NCBI RefSeq assembly: GCF_021538615.1
Contig: NZ_JAJHIZ010000003.1
Coordinates: 2,728,001 to 2,792,000 of the forward strand
Reading direction: 5' to 3'
From: Niabella agricola
Lineage (GTDB): Bacteria > Bacteroidota > Bacteroidia > Chitinophagales > Chitinophagaceae
DNA length: 64,000 nucleotides
A program made the translations under genes and the position numbers. This document shows positions 1 through 7,342 of the stretch, piece after piece. The notes beneath the pieces are model-generated. The model was not told the origin of the DNA and made no database searches. It worked only from the letters and a program-made list of their open reading frames with translations. How positions within the stretch are numbered: position 1 is the first letter of the stretch; each line of letters begins with the position of its first letter.

Positions 1-247
1 TCTGGATCCAGATGGAATCGCCTTTTTGTGTTACATCATCTACCAGTAACCGCTCTCCTGCATTGATCACATACCACACTGGCTTTCCCTTCAGCGTAGC
101 CGATTCAAAATTAAAAATGATCTTTTGTCCGTCTGGCCGCTGCAATACGCCCTGCCAGATGCCGGGTTTTATATGCTGCGCATGACTGCTTACAAACGAA
201 CCCAGTAACATCAGTATCAAAAAAAAGTGCCGGTATATTTTCTGCAT
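1..247 (-). CDS. Secreted protein, N-terminal part only; possibly TlpA/redoxin family
   Basis: The reading frame starts with ATG at 247 and runs off the left edge, so only about 82 residues are visible. Residues 1-23 form a signal peptide (MQKIYRHFF, hydrophobic core, cleavage near SHA-Q). The mature part begins HIKPGIWQGVLQRPDGQ and contains a short beta-rich stretch with NAGERLLVDDV. This resembles the N-terminal domain that precedes the thioredoxin fold in TlpA-like proteins of Bacteroidota, but the redox domain itself lies outside the window, so the family is an inference. It lies 142 bases downstream of susD on the same strand and is probably the third gene of the SAM-riboswitch operon. 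Confidence 0.6.
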   Translation of the reverse strand, partial: MQKIYRHFFLILMLLGSFVSSHAQHIKPGIWQGVLQRPDGQKIIFNFESATLKGKPVWYVINAGERLLVDDVTQKGDSIWIQ

Positions 248-389
248 GATCTTAAAATCTGTTGAAATAAAACAAAATTCTTTAACGCAAAGTTCGCCAG
301 GCCATTGCATTTGCGCGGTGGTTACAGGAGGTGGCCACAGAAATACAAAAGCAACGATTCAGTATTCTTCTGGTCAAACCATATCAACA

Positions 390-1841
390 TCAGTTTACAT
401 CAAACCACAGCTTTGTCAGCAGGTTGTCTGTTCCCTGGGCAGCTACCGCGGCTTTATAATGATCGCCGTTGAGCGACTGCTCCGTACCCGGGTAAATGAA
501 CCGTACCGGGATCTTGCCATCCAGTACTCCTGAGGCGCCCGGTGCCAGTTGCGGATAATCCAAGCGGCGCCATTCGGCAAAAGCTTCCAGTCCCTGGCCA
601 TACAATGCGATCCATTTCTGTTCGCCAATTGACTTCTTGAAATTCGCGGGATTGTATGCTACTGATGCCTGATTGAGGTAATTGGTGATCACCGTATTGT
701 CTTTGATCTGGTATTGATTCAGGGATGCGGTAATCGCCTGCCTGTACAGATCTGCTGCATCGCCGGCCAGCAGGCCCCGTGCTACCGCTTCGGCTTTTGC
801 AAACAATACCTCTGCATAGCTTATAATCACCGCGGGATTGGCATCCGACCGGAAAAATGTTAAACCAGGTTTGGATGTTTTGGCAAATCCAAGATTATTG
901 GCATCGCTGTTGGTAAGCCCACTGGGCACCCCTACGTAGTTGGTAACGGAAGGATCGGTGGGTTTGTCTGCAAACACAGCCAGACGTGGATCATTTAATG
1001 CATATAATTTGTCGATGATCGTCTCTCCCACCCGGTAGTCATCCCGGGTAGAAAACCAGGCAGCCACCGGGTTTTGCAAGGGTGGCTTATCATACACCTG
1101 TTGTGCGATTTCCGCGTTGCTACCGATCAGTAAAGAGGGGTCGGCGGTTACTTCGCTGATTACCTGTTTTGCTTTCTCCGGCTCCCGGTCTGCAATACGC
1201 AGCGCAATGCGCAGCCGGAGGGCTCCCGCAAATTTTTTCCAGCTGGCTAAACCGCCGCCGTATAACACATCCCCGGCAACGCTGCCGGCGGCAGGATTCA
1301 GTGCGGCCGCGGCCGACTTCAACTCATCCAGCAAACCAAAGTACACCTCTTTTTGTGAATCATAAACCGGCGTAAGGGTCTGTTTGATTTTGCCAGATTC
1401 TTTATAGGGAATGGCTCCATATGCATCCGTCAACAGCTGGAATATCCAGGATCGCAGGATGGTAGCAACGGCTTTATAATTGGCATTGGCTTTTTCATCG
1501 GGGAGCTGGATAATGGTATTCAGGTTGGTGATCACCTGTGCGTAACCGGTGTTCCAGAGCGCCGTAAAACTGCTGTTGCTAAAAATATAGCGGTCCGGTT
1601 CCGTATACTGGATCTTGGCCCAGTGCTGGATGATGAGCAGGCTGGAGTTGAAATTATTATCTGCCCCCCAGTAGGTATCGGCCGCAATTTTTTCGGCCGC
1701 GGTCAATAAATAATCCGGCTGCGGATCTTCCACCGCATTGGGGTTCCGGTTAATTTCCGCCAGGTTCTTTTTGCAGGCAGTAAAAGATAGCGTAATAAGA
1801 ACTACAAATAGTTTGAATATATTTTTATACATGACTGCCAT
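390..1841 (-). CDS. SusD/RagB-family outer membrane lipoprotein (SusD-like_2 type)
   Basis: A 483-residue surface lipoprotein that should form the lid of a SusCD importer and bind the nutrient before passage through the SusC barrel. The signal peptide ends in a lipobox with the lipidated cysteine at about residue 23 (SFTAC). The N-terminal mature region (NPNAVEDPQPDYLLTAAE, later QLLTDAYGAIPY) is typical of the SusD-like_2 subfamily with its TPR-like helices. The start ATG lies one base after the susC stop codon, so translation is probably coupled; a second in-frame ATG three codons later is an alternative start. The substrate is not evident. The upstream SAM riboswitch suggests a sulfur-containing nutrient such as methionine, a methionine peptide or another organosulfur compound, which is inference. 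Confidence 0.93.
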   Translation of the reverse strand: MAVMYKNIFKLFVVLITLSFTACKKNLAEINRNPNAVEDPQPDYLLTAAEKIAADTYWGADNNFNSSLLIIQHWAKIQYTEPDRYIFSNSSFTALWNTGYAQVITNLNTIIQLPDEKANANYKAVATILRSWIFQLLTDAYGAIPYKESGKIKQTLTPVYDSQKEVYFGLLDELKSAAAALNPAAGSVAGDVLYGGGLASWKKFAGALRLRIALRIADREPEKAKQVISEVTADPSLLIGSNAEIAQQVYDKPPLQNPVAAWFSTRDDYRVGETIIDKLYALNDPRLAVFADKPTDPSVTNYVGVPSGLTNSDANNLGFAKTSKPGLTFFRSDANPAVIISYAEVLFAKAEAVARGLLAGDAADLYRQAITASLNQYQIKDNTVITNYLNQASVAYNPANFKKSIGEQKWIALYGQGLEAFAEWRRLDYPQLAPGASGVLDGKIPVRFIYPGTEQSLNGDHYKAAVAAQGTDNLLTKLWFDVN

Positions 1842-1842
1842 T

Positions 1843-4800
1843 TTAAAATTTAAGGTTCAGGTTAAATCCGATATTCCGCACGGTAGGAAGCGTCAGGTCT
1901 TCCAGTCCCTGTGCGTTGCCGGTGTTAAACGCCACTTCGGGGTCGATATTGGGAACATTTTTATGAATGATCCAGAGGTTACGGCCTACAACGGAAAAAG
2001 AAGCACCCTGGAAACCGATTTTATGAACCCACTGCGCCGGCAGGTTATACCCCAGCTTTACTTCCCGCAACTTCACATAAGAAGCATCATATACATATTC
2101 CTCTTCAATACTCCGCGACGCCTTATAATACTGGGATGCGGGTATAATGGTGGTATTTTTTTTGCCATCGGTGGTTACTCCGTTAAAGATCATTCCATCG
2201 TCATATACGGTTTCCCCGTTGGGTCCGCTGGTGCCGGCCCTGGTGCCATTCTTTTTATCATTGCCGGGATAGTAATAGCTAAGCCCTCCGTGCTCCGCAT
2301 CCCGGCCCGGCAACGTAAGCGCCAGCACACCCGTGTAGCTGCCGGTGGAGTTCGTTCCGGCAAATAATGAGCCGCCGATGCTGGCATCCACCAAAAAGGA
2401 AAGGCTGAAGTTTTTGTAAGAAAAACTGTTGGTGATACCGCCTACCCAATCGGGCGTAAATTTGCCCAACACTTTTTTATTCGGATCTGCCAGCGGAATA
2501 CCGCTATTGTTCACTACAATATTGCCCTGGGCATCCCGCAGATAGGCATTTCCAAATAAGGTACCATATGGCTTTCCGACAGAAGCCAGCACCTGCACAC
2601 TCCGGTAGGAGCCCAACACATAATTTTGCAGGCGTTTTTCATAATCCAGGATCAGCACGCGGCTCCGGTTGGCTGCATAATTCAGATCAATATTCCATTG
2701 AAAGTTATTGTGCTTTACAGGAATGACACCCAACTGCACTTCGATGCCTTTGTTATTGATCTTACCGGCATTCATCAGTTTTTGGGTATACCCTGTTGCA
2801 GCAGTGACATCCACTTTCAGGATCTGGTCAACACTGTTTGAATTGTAAAGACTCAGATCCAGCCGCACGCGGTTGTTGAGCAGCGCAGCTTCCAAACCCA
2901 CTTCTGAAGCAATGGTGCTTTCCGATTTAAGACCAGGGGCGTAATCAATCCCGGAGGTAACCAACTGAGGACTACTCAAAAACGGCGCATTAAAGTTGAA
3001 TATATTAACTAATTGATACGGCTCCGCACTGTTTCCCACTTTGGACCATCCTCCCCTGATCTTTAGATAATTAAGTGTCGTTGACCTGATGTCTAACGCA
3101 TCCGTCAGTACCAGGCTGGCATTTACGGAAGGATAGAAATAGGAAAGGTTTTGTACGGGGAGTGTAGAAGACCAGTCATTACGCAGCGTTAGGTTTACAA
3201 AGGCAAAGTTTCGGTATCCTAGTTGTCCTGATGCAAAGGTGCTGTAGATCTTCGATTTTGAATAATAATTTGAAGACACCAGCGGATCTCTTGAATTGGT
3301 AAGGGTATACACATTAGGTACAGCCAGGCGGGGGGCCTGCTGAATATTTTCCTCATAAATTTTAGTACGCACATTCCACCCGGCAAAGGCATCCAGGCTG
3401 AACAGACTGCTGATGTTTTTATTATAGCGCAGCATGGCTTCCGTGTTATTTTCATTCACCGTAAACGCATCTTCCTCGTAAGAACCGAACGGCGTCCCAT
3501 TGGTTCCGTAGGCTATTTTAAGCTTACGGCGGTCGTTATAATAATCGGTACCGGTGCGGAAGTTAGCGCTTAAGCCATCGAGGATCGTATAGTTGATGTT
3601 TACATTCCCGATGAGCCGGTTGCGACGCTGACTCACGGTATTTTCATAAGCGATCCAGTACGGGTTGCTGTAATAGCTGTTGTTCCAGTTGATGCCGTTC
3701 CCTTTTGCATCTTTATAATTCCCCAATTGACCGATATCTACCTGGCGCCCAAACCAGGTAAACTGCAACATGGTGCTGGTAGCCCGCTTACCACCCGCTC
3801 CCGGAAGATTGGGCGCGTTGTTTACCACATAGTTGGCATTTACGCCTACTTTCAGTTTGGGCGTTACATTGTAATTGGCGTTAAAGGAAACATTATCTTT
3901 TTTTGCCTCGCTATTAGGTACCACGCCCAGCTGCTTTTCATTGTTATAAGAAACCCGGTAGTCGTAGTTATCGCCTGCATTTGCCAGCGCAATACCGTTA
4001 CTGTACGTAATACCCGTCCGGAAATAATCCCGCACATTGTTAGGATGCGCCACAAAAGGCACCGGCTGACCGTTGGAATAAAACTGCGGGATCAGGCGTC
4101 CATCCAGCTTCGGTCCCCAGCTTTCATCCACCCCGTCATTGACACCACCGCCCTTGCCATCTACGTAGCTGAACTTTCCCTCGGATCCCTGTCCGAAAAC
4201 ATTCTGATATTCCGGCAATATCAGCAATTTGGCAATATTCACGTTCGAGTTAATCGTTACTCCCAATCCTTTTTTACTGCGGCCGGTCTTTGTTTTGATC
4301 AGGATAACCCCCTGCCCTGCCCGTGATCCGTAAAGTGCCGCCGCATTCGGGCCTTTCAGTACGCTGATGGTTTCAATGTCTTCCGGGTTCAGGTCGGCAA
4401 TGGCATTGCGAAAATCCCTGGATCCCCCCGCGCCCAGCTGCGAGTTATCTACCGGAACTCCATCTACCACAAACAGCGGCTGGTTATTCCCTGCAATAGA
4501 AACCTCTCCCCGTATCACAATCCGCGATGATCCCATATCACCCTGTGTATTGGTAATGCGTACCCCGGCAATCTTTCCGGCCATCGCATTTACGATATTG
4601 GTTTCTTTTGCTTCCGAGATGTCCTTTGTCTTCAACTCCTGTGTAGCATATCCCAGGGATTTTTTAGCCTTGGAAACGCCCAATGCCGTTACCACTACTT
4701 CATCGAGGGCCGTATTGGAACTTTGCAGCAGTACCAGCAGGTTGCCCTGTATGGTATCTGTATTTACCTGCCGGTTGGCATAGCCTACATAAGAAAAAAG

Positions 4801-5016
4801 CAATACGCTGCGTGGTCCGGCTTCTATCGAAAAACTACCCTGCTCGTTGGTAAGTACACGCCGGTTGGTTCCAGACACCTCCACTGTTACCCCGGCTAAC
4901 GGGGTTTCGGACTGAAGCTCCTGAACAGTGCCTGTAATCGTTGTCGATTGCGCAGCACCCGCTAAGGGAAGGAGAACAAACGCTGCATAGATGAGTCTTT
5001 TTAGAAATTGGTTCAT
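1843..5016 (-). CDS. SusC/RagA-family TonB-dependent outer membrane transporter
   Basis: A 1057-residue TonB-dependent barrel that takes up a nutrient captured by the neighbouring SusD protein. A signal peptide (cleavage near GAAQS, residue 22) is followed by a carboxypeptidase-regulatory-like domain (about 25-105), then the plug domain with the SusC hallmarks TNIVNAMAGKIAGV and VDGVPVDNS (about 130-240), and a long beta-barrel ending in the aromatic residue F. The length is normal for the family. The gene follows a long leader that contains a SAM-I aptamer, a putative intrinsic terminator and a small Cys-rich ORF, so expression should fall when S-adenosylmethionine is abundant. A minimal ATG-TAA start-stop lies just upstream of the chosen ATG. 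Transporter identity is firm; the substrate is unknown. Confidence 0.95.
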   Translation of the reverse strand: MNQFLKRLIYAAFVLLPLAGAAQSTTITGTVQELQSETPLAGVTVEVSGTNRRVLTNEQGSFSIEAGPRSVLLFSYVGYANRQVNTDTIQGNLLVLLQSSNTALDEVVVTALGVSKAKKSLGYATQELKTKDISEAKETNIVNAMAGKIAGVRITNTQGDMGSSRIVIRGEVSIAGNNQPLFVVDGVPVDNSQLGAGGSRDFRNAIADLNPEDIETISVLKGPNAAALYGSRAGQGVILIKTKTGRSKKGLGVTINSNVNIAKLLILPEYQNVFGQGSEGKFSYVDGKGGGVNDGVDESWGPKLDGRLIPQFYSNGQPVPFVAHPNNVRDYFRTGITYSNGIALANAGDNYDYRVSYNNEKQLGVVPNSEAKKDNVSFNANYNVTPKLKVGVNANYVVNNAPNLPGAGGKRATSTMLQFTWFGRQVDIGQLGNYKDAKGNGINWNNSYYSNPYWIAYENTVSQRRNRLIGNVNINYTILDGLSANFRTGTDYYNDRRKLKIAYGTNGTPFGSYEEDAFTVNENNTEAMLRYNKNISSLFSLDAFAGWNVRTKIYEENIQQAPRLAVPNVYTLTNSRDPLVSSNYYSKSKIYSTFASGQLGYRNFAFVNLTLRNDWSSTLPVQNLSYFYPSVNASLVLTDALDIRSTTLNYLKIRGGWSKVGNSAEPYQLVNIFNFNAPFLSSPQLVTSGIDYAPGLKSESTIASEVGLEAALLNNRVRLDLSLYNSNSVDQILKVDVTAATGYTQKLMNAGKINNKGIEVQLGVIPVKHNNFQWNIDLNYAANRSRVLILDYEKRLQNYVLGSYRSVQVLASVGKPYGTLFGNAYLRDAQGNIVVNNSGIPLADPNKKVLGKFTPDWVGGITNSFSYKNFSLSFLVDASIGGSLFAGTNSTGSYTGVLALTLPGRDAEHGGLSYYYPGNDKKNGTRAGTSGPNGETVYDDGMIFNGVTTDGKKNTTIIPASQYYKASRSIEEEYVYDASYVKLREVKLGYNLPAQWVHKIGFQGASFSVVGRNLWIIHKNVPNIDPEVAFNTGNAQGLEDLTLPTVRNIGFNLNLKF

Positions 5017-5102
5017 TGTTACATGCTGTTTTAAAATATTCGGATGGTCATACGGATCCCGTTCGGCTTCCGCCGTTAATTGAAACTATAATGAAAAAGG
5101 GA

Positions 5103-5231
5103 TTAAGATCGGCAGCAACAACACGCCATCTTCATCGTAAGAAGCTGGAGGGTTTGTATGTTGCGACAGTTCATCTGCCGGCAATTGAAAGACGCCTGGT
5201 TATAACCCGACGATTGCATTTTTGTGTTCAT
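5103..5231 (-). CDS. Putative cysteine-rich leader peptide (uORF) of susC
   Basis: A 42-codon frame starting at ATG 5229-5231, after the SAM riboswitch and its terminator, and stopping 86 bases before susC. It reads MNTKMQSSGYNQ at the start and ends MKMACCCCRS. The four consecutive Cys codons (TGT TGT TGC TGC, 5112-5123) sit three codons before the stop, and two more Cys codons lie earlier. This layout resembles cysteine-responsive leader peptides known in Actinobacteria, where ribosomes slow at Cys codons when cysteine is short and so change translation of the downstream gene. A short hairpin (CGGC-GGAA-GCCG, about 5065-5076) lies between it and susC. Expression is not proven; the evidence is the position and the codon run. 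Confidence 0.5.
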   Translation of the reverse strand: MNTKMQSSGYNQASFNCRQMNCRNIQTLQLLTMKMACCCCRS

Positions 5232-5263
5232 GTTCAAAAATTGCCGTTTAAAAAATTTGTTAT

Positions 5264-5312
5264 GGAAAGAAAATCGTGAATAGAGACAATGCAGGGAGCA
5301 TTGACGATTCAC
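5264..5312 (-). terminator. Putative intrinsic terminator of the SAM riboswitch
   Basis: On the minus strand, GTGAAT (5312-5307) pairs with ATTCAC (5281-5276), enclosing an inner stem CAATGC/GCATTG (5303-5298 with 5292-5287). A T-rich tract (TTTTCTTT) follows. The hairpin begins at the last bases of the aptamer P1 stem, which is the arrangement expected for an expression platform that switches between P1-stabilised termination and read-through. Confidence 0.6.
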
Positions 5313-5412
5313 TTATCTTTCCGCCTTCTGGCGGATGGATGTAGCACCAATCCTTCTAAAGGCGGTTGCTAAGACGTCCCAGGGCCATCTCCCTCAGTCT
5401 TTCTTGATAAGT
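5311..5412 (-). ncRNA. SAM-I (S-box) riboswitch aptamer
   Basis: Reading the minus strand, the P1 strand ACTTATC (5412-5406) is followed by AAGA, a GAGGGA-type core with GGCCCT, the conserved TTAGCAACC block, then GGTGCTACATCC, and closes with GATAAGT (5317-5311), which pairs fully with the first strand. This is the S-box consensus, including the AGCAACC and GGTGCTA elements. S-box RNAs bind S-adenosylmethionine and usually switch downstream genes off. This one lies about 295 bases ahead of susC and controls a SusCD importer instead of a methionine biosynthesis gene. Confidence 0.93.
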
Positions 5413-5429
5413 TGTCTGTTAAGACAGGG

Positions 5430-5460
5430 CAAAGGTAATTGCTAAAATATTATTGGCAAA
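5430..5460 (-). promoter_or_regulatory. Promoter of the SAM riboswitch-susCD operon
   Basis: On the minus strand TTTG (5460-5457) is followed after 19 bases by TACCTTTG (5437-5430), a perfect match to the Bacteroidota consensus TTTG-N19-21-TAnnTTTG. Transcription should start at about 5420-5424, some ten bases before the riboswitch P1 stem. This fits the aptamer being the first structure in the transcript. Confidence 0.8.
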
Positions 5461-5813
5461 ATAAATTTCTACAAAACAAGTAGACTATTAAATCATGAGA
5501 ATTGAAGGTTTCGTTTATCCGGCACGTACTATAAAACAAATTCAATGAGATTACCGCCGCGCTGCGGCTGAAATGCCTGTCCCTGCTCCTGGTTACAGGG
5601 ATTTGCGGTGCGCTGCGGCAGGAACGCCGTTTACTGCTTTCAGCTACAGCAGGCATCGGCGCGCCGCGCCTTTATTAATTTATTGTCATTCTGGACAGGT
5701 AAAAAAGCGTTTGTATCAAATGACTTCCACTTGTGTTGCCGCGGCGGGCCGCATAACAATACGCTATAAAGCAACTTTTGATACCAACTCCAGATAAAAA
5801 GATAAACCCTGCT
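5461..5813. other. Non-coding stretch between the DUF3472 gene and the susC promoter
   Basis: I see no convincing gene here. Part of it (about 5551-5690) is GC-rich and contains an imperfect inverted repeat: GCGCTGCGGCTGAAATGCCTG near 5560 faces a related arm ending near 5672, and CCCTG/CAGGG lies between. It could be a degenerate interspersed palindromic element, or the end of the transcript of the leftward gene that stops at 5814. Confidence 0.4.
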
Positions 5814-7091
5814 CTATGGCAATGCATTCAAATTAACCTGGGGTGCTTTACCCGTGGGCTGACGTTCCACCATGGTATCGTAAGGCACATAGTCATTAAA
5901 GAACCCACAGTTGCGCAGGTAAAATTGTTGTCCCTTCACACCTCCTGCGTAATCTTTGCGATACCCCACGCGCGCCGTATTATCGGCTGTAAAGCGTGCT
6001 TTGGTGAGCTCATGCCAATTGCCCTTTGTATCCCGCACCCATTGGTTACCGAAGAATACGTTCCGCTCCAGGTCGCCCTGGTTGGGATTAAAGTTTTCGA
6101 GGAAAGAATGCGGCCGCTTCAGATAAGTGGCCAGCTTGGGACGCCGGAAGCTGGCCACCAGCAGCCAGGTATTTTTTGCACCATCGTAAAAATATGCCGT
6201 ATAAACCGTATGGCTGTCCCCATCCGGCAACACATGCAACAGGAACTTATAGGTGGTAGCAGCTTTCCAGTTATACCGCAGGATGCTCTGACCACCTGCT
6301 CCTTCGTTGCCAAATTCGCCGGAATAAACGCCTTCGCCTTTTTTTAGCATCTTGATCTTATGATCTTCAGGAATTTGCTTCGGATCATCCGTATTGTACG
6401 GACTCCAAACGGAAAACAGGATGCGCCGCTCAGTGGCGGAGTTCACCTGCATGCCAAAATAACCCTCACCAAAACCATTGGCCATAAAATAAGAACCGAT
6501 CAGATCATTGCCTTCCGGCACCGTTACTTCATTATAAAACCATTCGGCATCCACATCCTTTGGCAACTGGTACCCCATATGTACGGAGGGGCCCCTCCTC
6601 CCCCAATGAAAGAAGCTGCCTTCATTATTCTTGGTATAACTGGCCTTATCCGTAAGTGCAGAACCCTCCAGCTTTAACGCAGTTACATCCGGAAAACAGC
6701 AGCCTTCTTTTTTTACCCCTTTCACTACAATGAGCACATAGCCGCTGTCATTTATATTCCATTCGCCAATATAAAAAGAACGGCCTTCGGCTTTCAGGAT
6801 TGCCTTACGGGTCTGTTTAAATACAGATACCGCAACTTCAGGCATTCCGGTCACCGCCCCCGTCTCCAGCCATACCTTCAAGGTTCCGGGCTGTGTAACC
6901 CGTATATAGGTTGTAAAGCCATCATTGATCTTTGTCCAGTTGGTTACCCCGTTGTTATGGATCCGCACGCCCTCTTCGGTCCTTTGCAGCGCCCAGGCAT
7001 TACCCCCTGCAGGAACGGTTACAGACTGGGCATTGATCACAGAAGAAAAAAGCAGGAACCCTGCAAACAATCCTTTAACGGAACGTTTCAT
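5814..7091 (-). CDS. Secreted DUF5077/DUF3472 protein
   Basis: A 425-residue exported protein with a signal peptide (cleavage near INA-QS, residue 21). The N-terminal 130 residues start VTVPAGGNAWA and match the DUF5077 beta-sandwich type. The rest, with SFFHWGRRGPSVHMGYQLP, YFGMQVNS and CGFFNDYVPYDT, matches DUF3472. Both domains are common in Bacteroidota secreted proteins and are thought to be carbohydrate-related, but no enzymatic role is established. A cysteine pair (CC) lies near residue 132. It is a single gene with 250 bases of non-coding sequence upstream. Family assignment is from memory of the motifs; function is unknown. Confidence 0.85.
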   Translation of the reverse strand: MKRSVKGLFAGFLLFSSVINAQSVTVPAGGNAWALQRTEEGVRIHNNGVTNWTKINDGFTTYIRVTQPGTLKVWLETGAVTGMPEVAVSVFKQTRKAILKAEGRSFYIGEWNINDSGYVLIVVKGVKKEGCCFPDVTALKLEGSALTDKASYTKNNEGSFFHWGRRGPSVHMGYQLPKDVDAEWFYNEVTVPEGNDLIGSYFMANGFGEGYFGMQVNSATERRILFSVWSPYNTDDPKQIPEDHKIKMLKKGEGVYSGEFGNEGAGGQSILRYNWKAATTYKFLLHVLPDGDSHTVYTAYFYDGAKNTWLLVASFRRPKLATYLKRPHSFLENFNPNQGDLERNVFFGNQWVRDTKGNWHELTKARFTADNTARVGYRKDYAGGVKGQQFYLRNCGFFNDYVPYDTMVERQPTGKAPQVNLNALP

Positions 7092-7329
7092 AAAGCGTAA
7101 ATTTTTGTGTATATGCGAATATATCCCTTAACCCCGTGATCTGGCTGCTCAACCGATTGCATTCATATGGAAAAATACCCCCGCTCCGTTTTGCCGGATG
7201 GCTTGCTGCTGATGTGCTGATTATAATAGCGCCCTAATCCGGGCGTAATCGGCGGCCCTAAAAAAACTTTTGATTCTTAATACAAGCACTGCGGCTACTC
7301 ACACAATATCCCGGCCGGATTATTTATGT

Positions 7330-7337
7330 TAAATTTG
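7330..7337 (+). promoter_or_regulatory. Putative -7 element, possibly giving a leaderless transcript
   Basis: TAAATTTG matches the TAnnTTTG consensus and ends only five bases before the ATG at 7343. If used, transcription would start almost at the initiation codon. No TTTG -33 element is present at the expected distance, so this is tentative. Confidence 0.35.
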
Positions 7338-7342
7338 TTTCT

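Noticed and set aside
5232..5312. Longer version of the Cys-rich leader ORF beginning at 5312
   Set aside because: The extension starts inside the SAM aptamer P1 stem and runs through the terminator hairpin; the ATG at 5229-5231 is the more sensible start.
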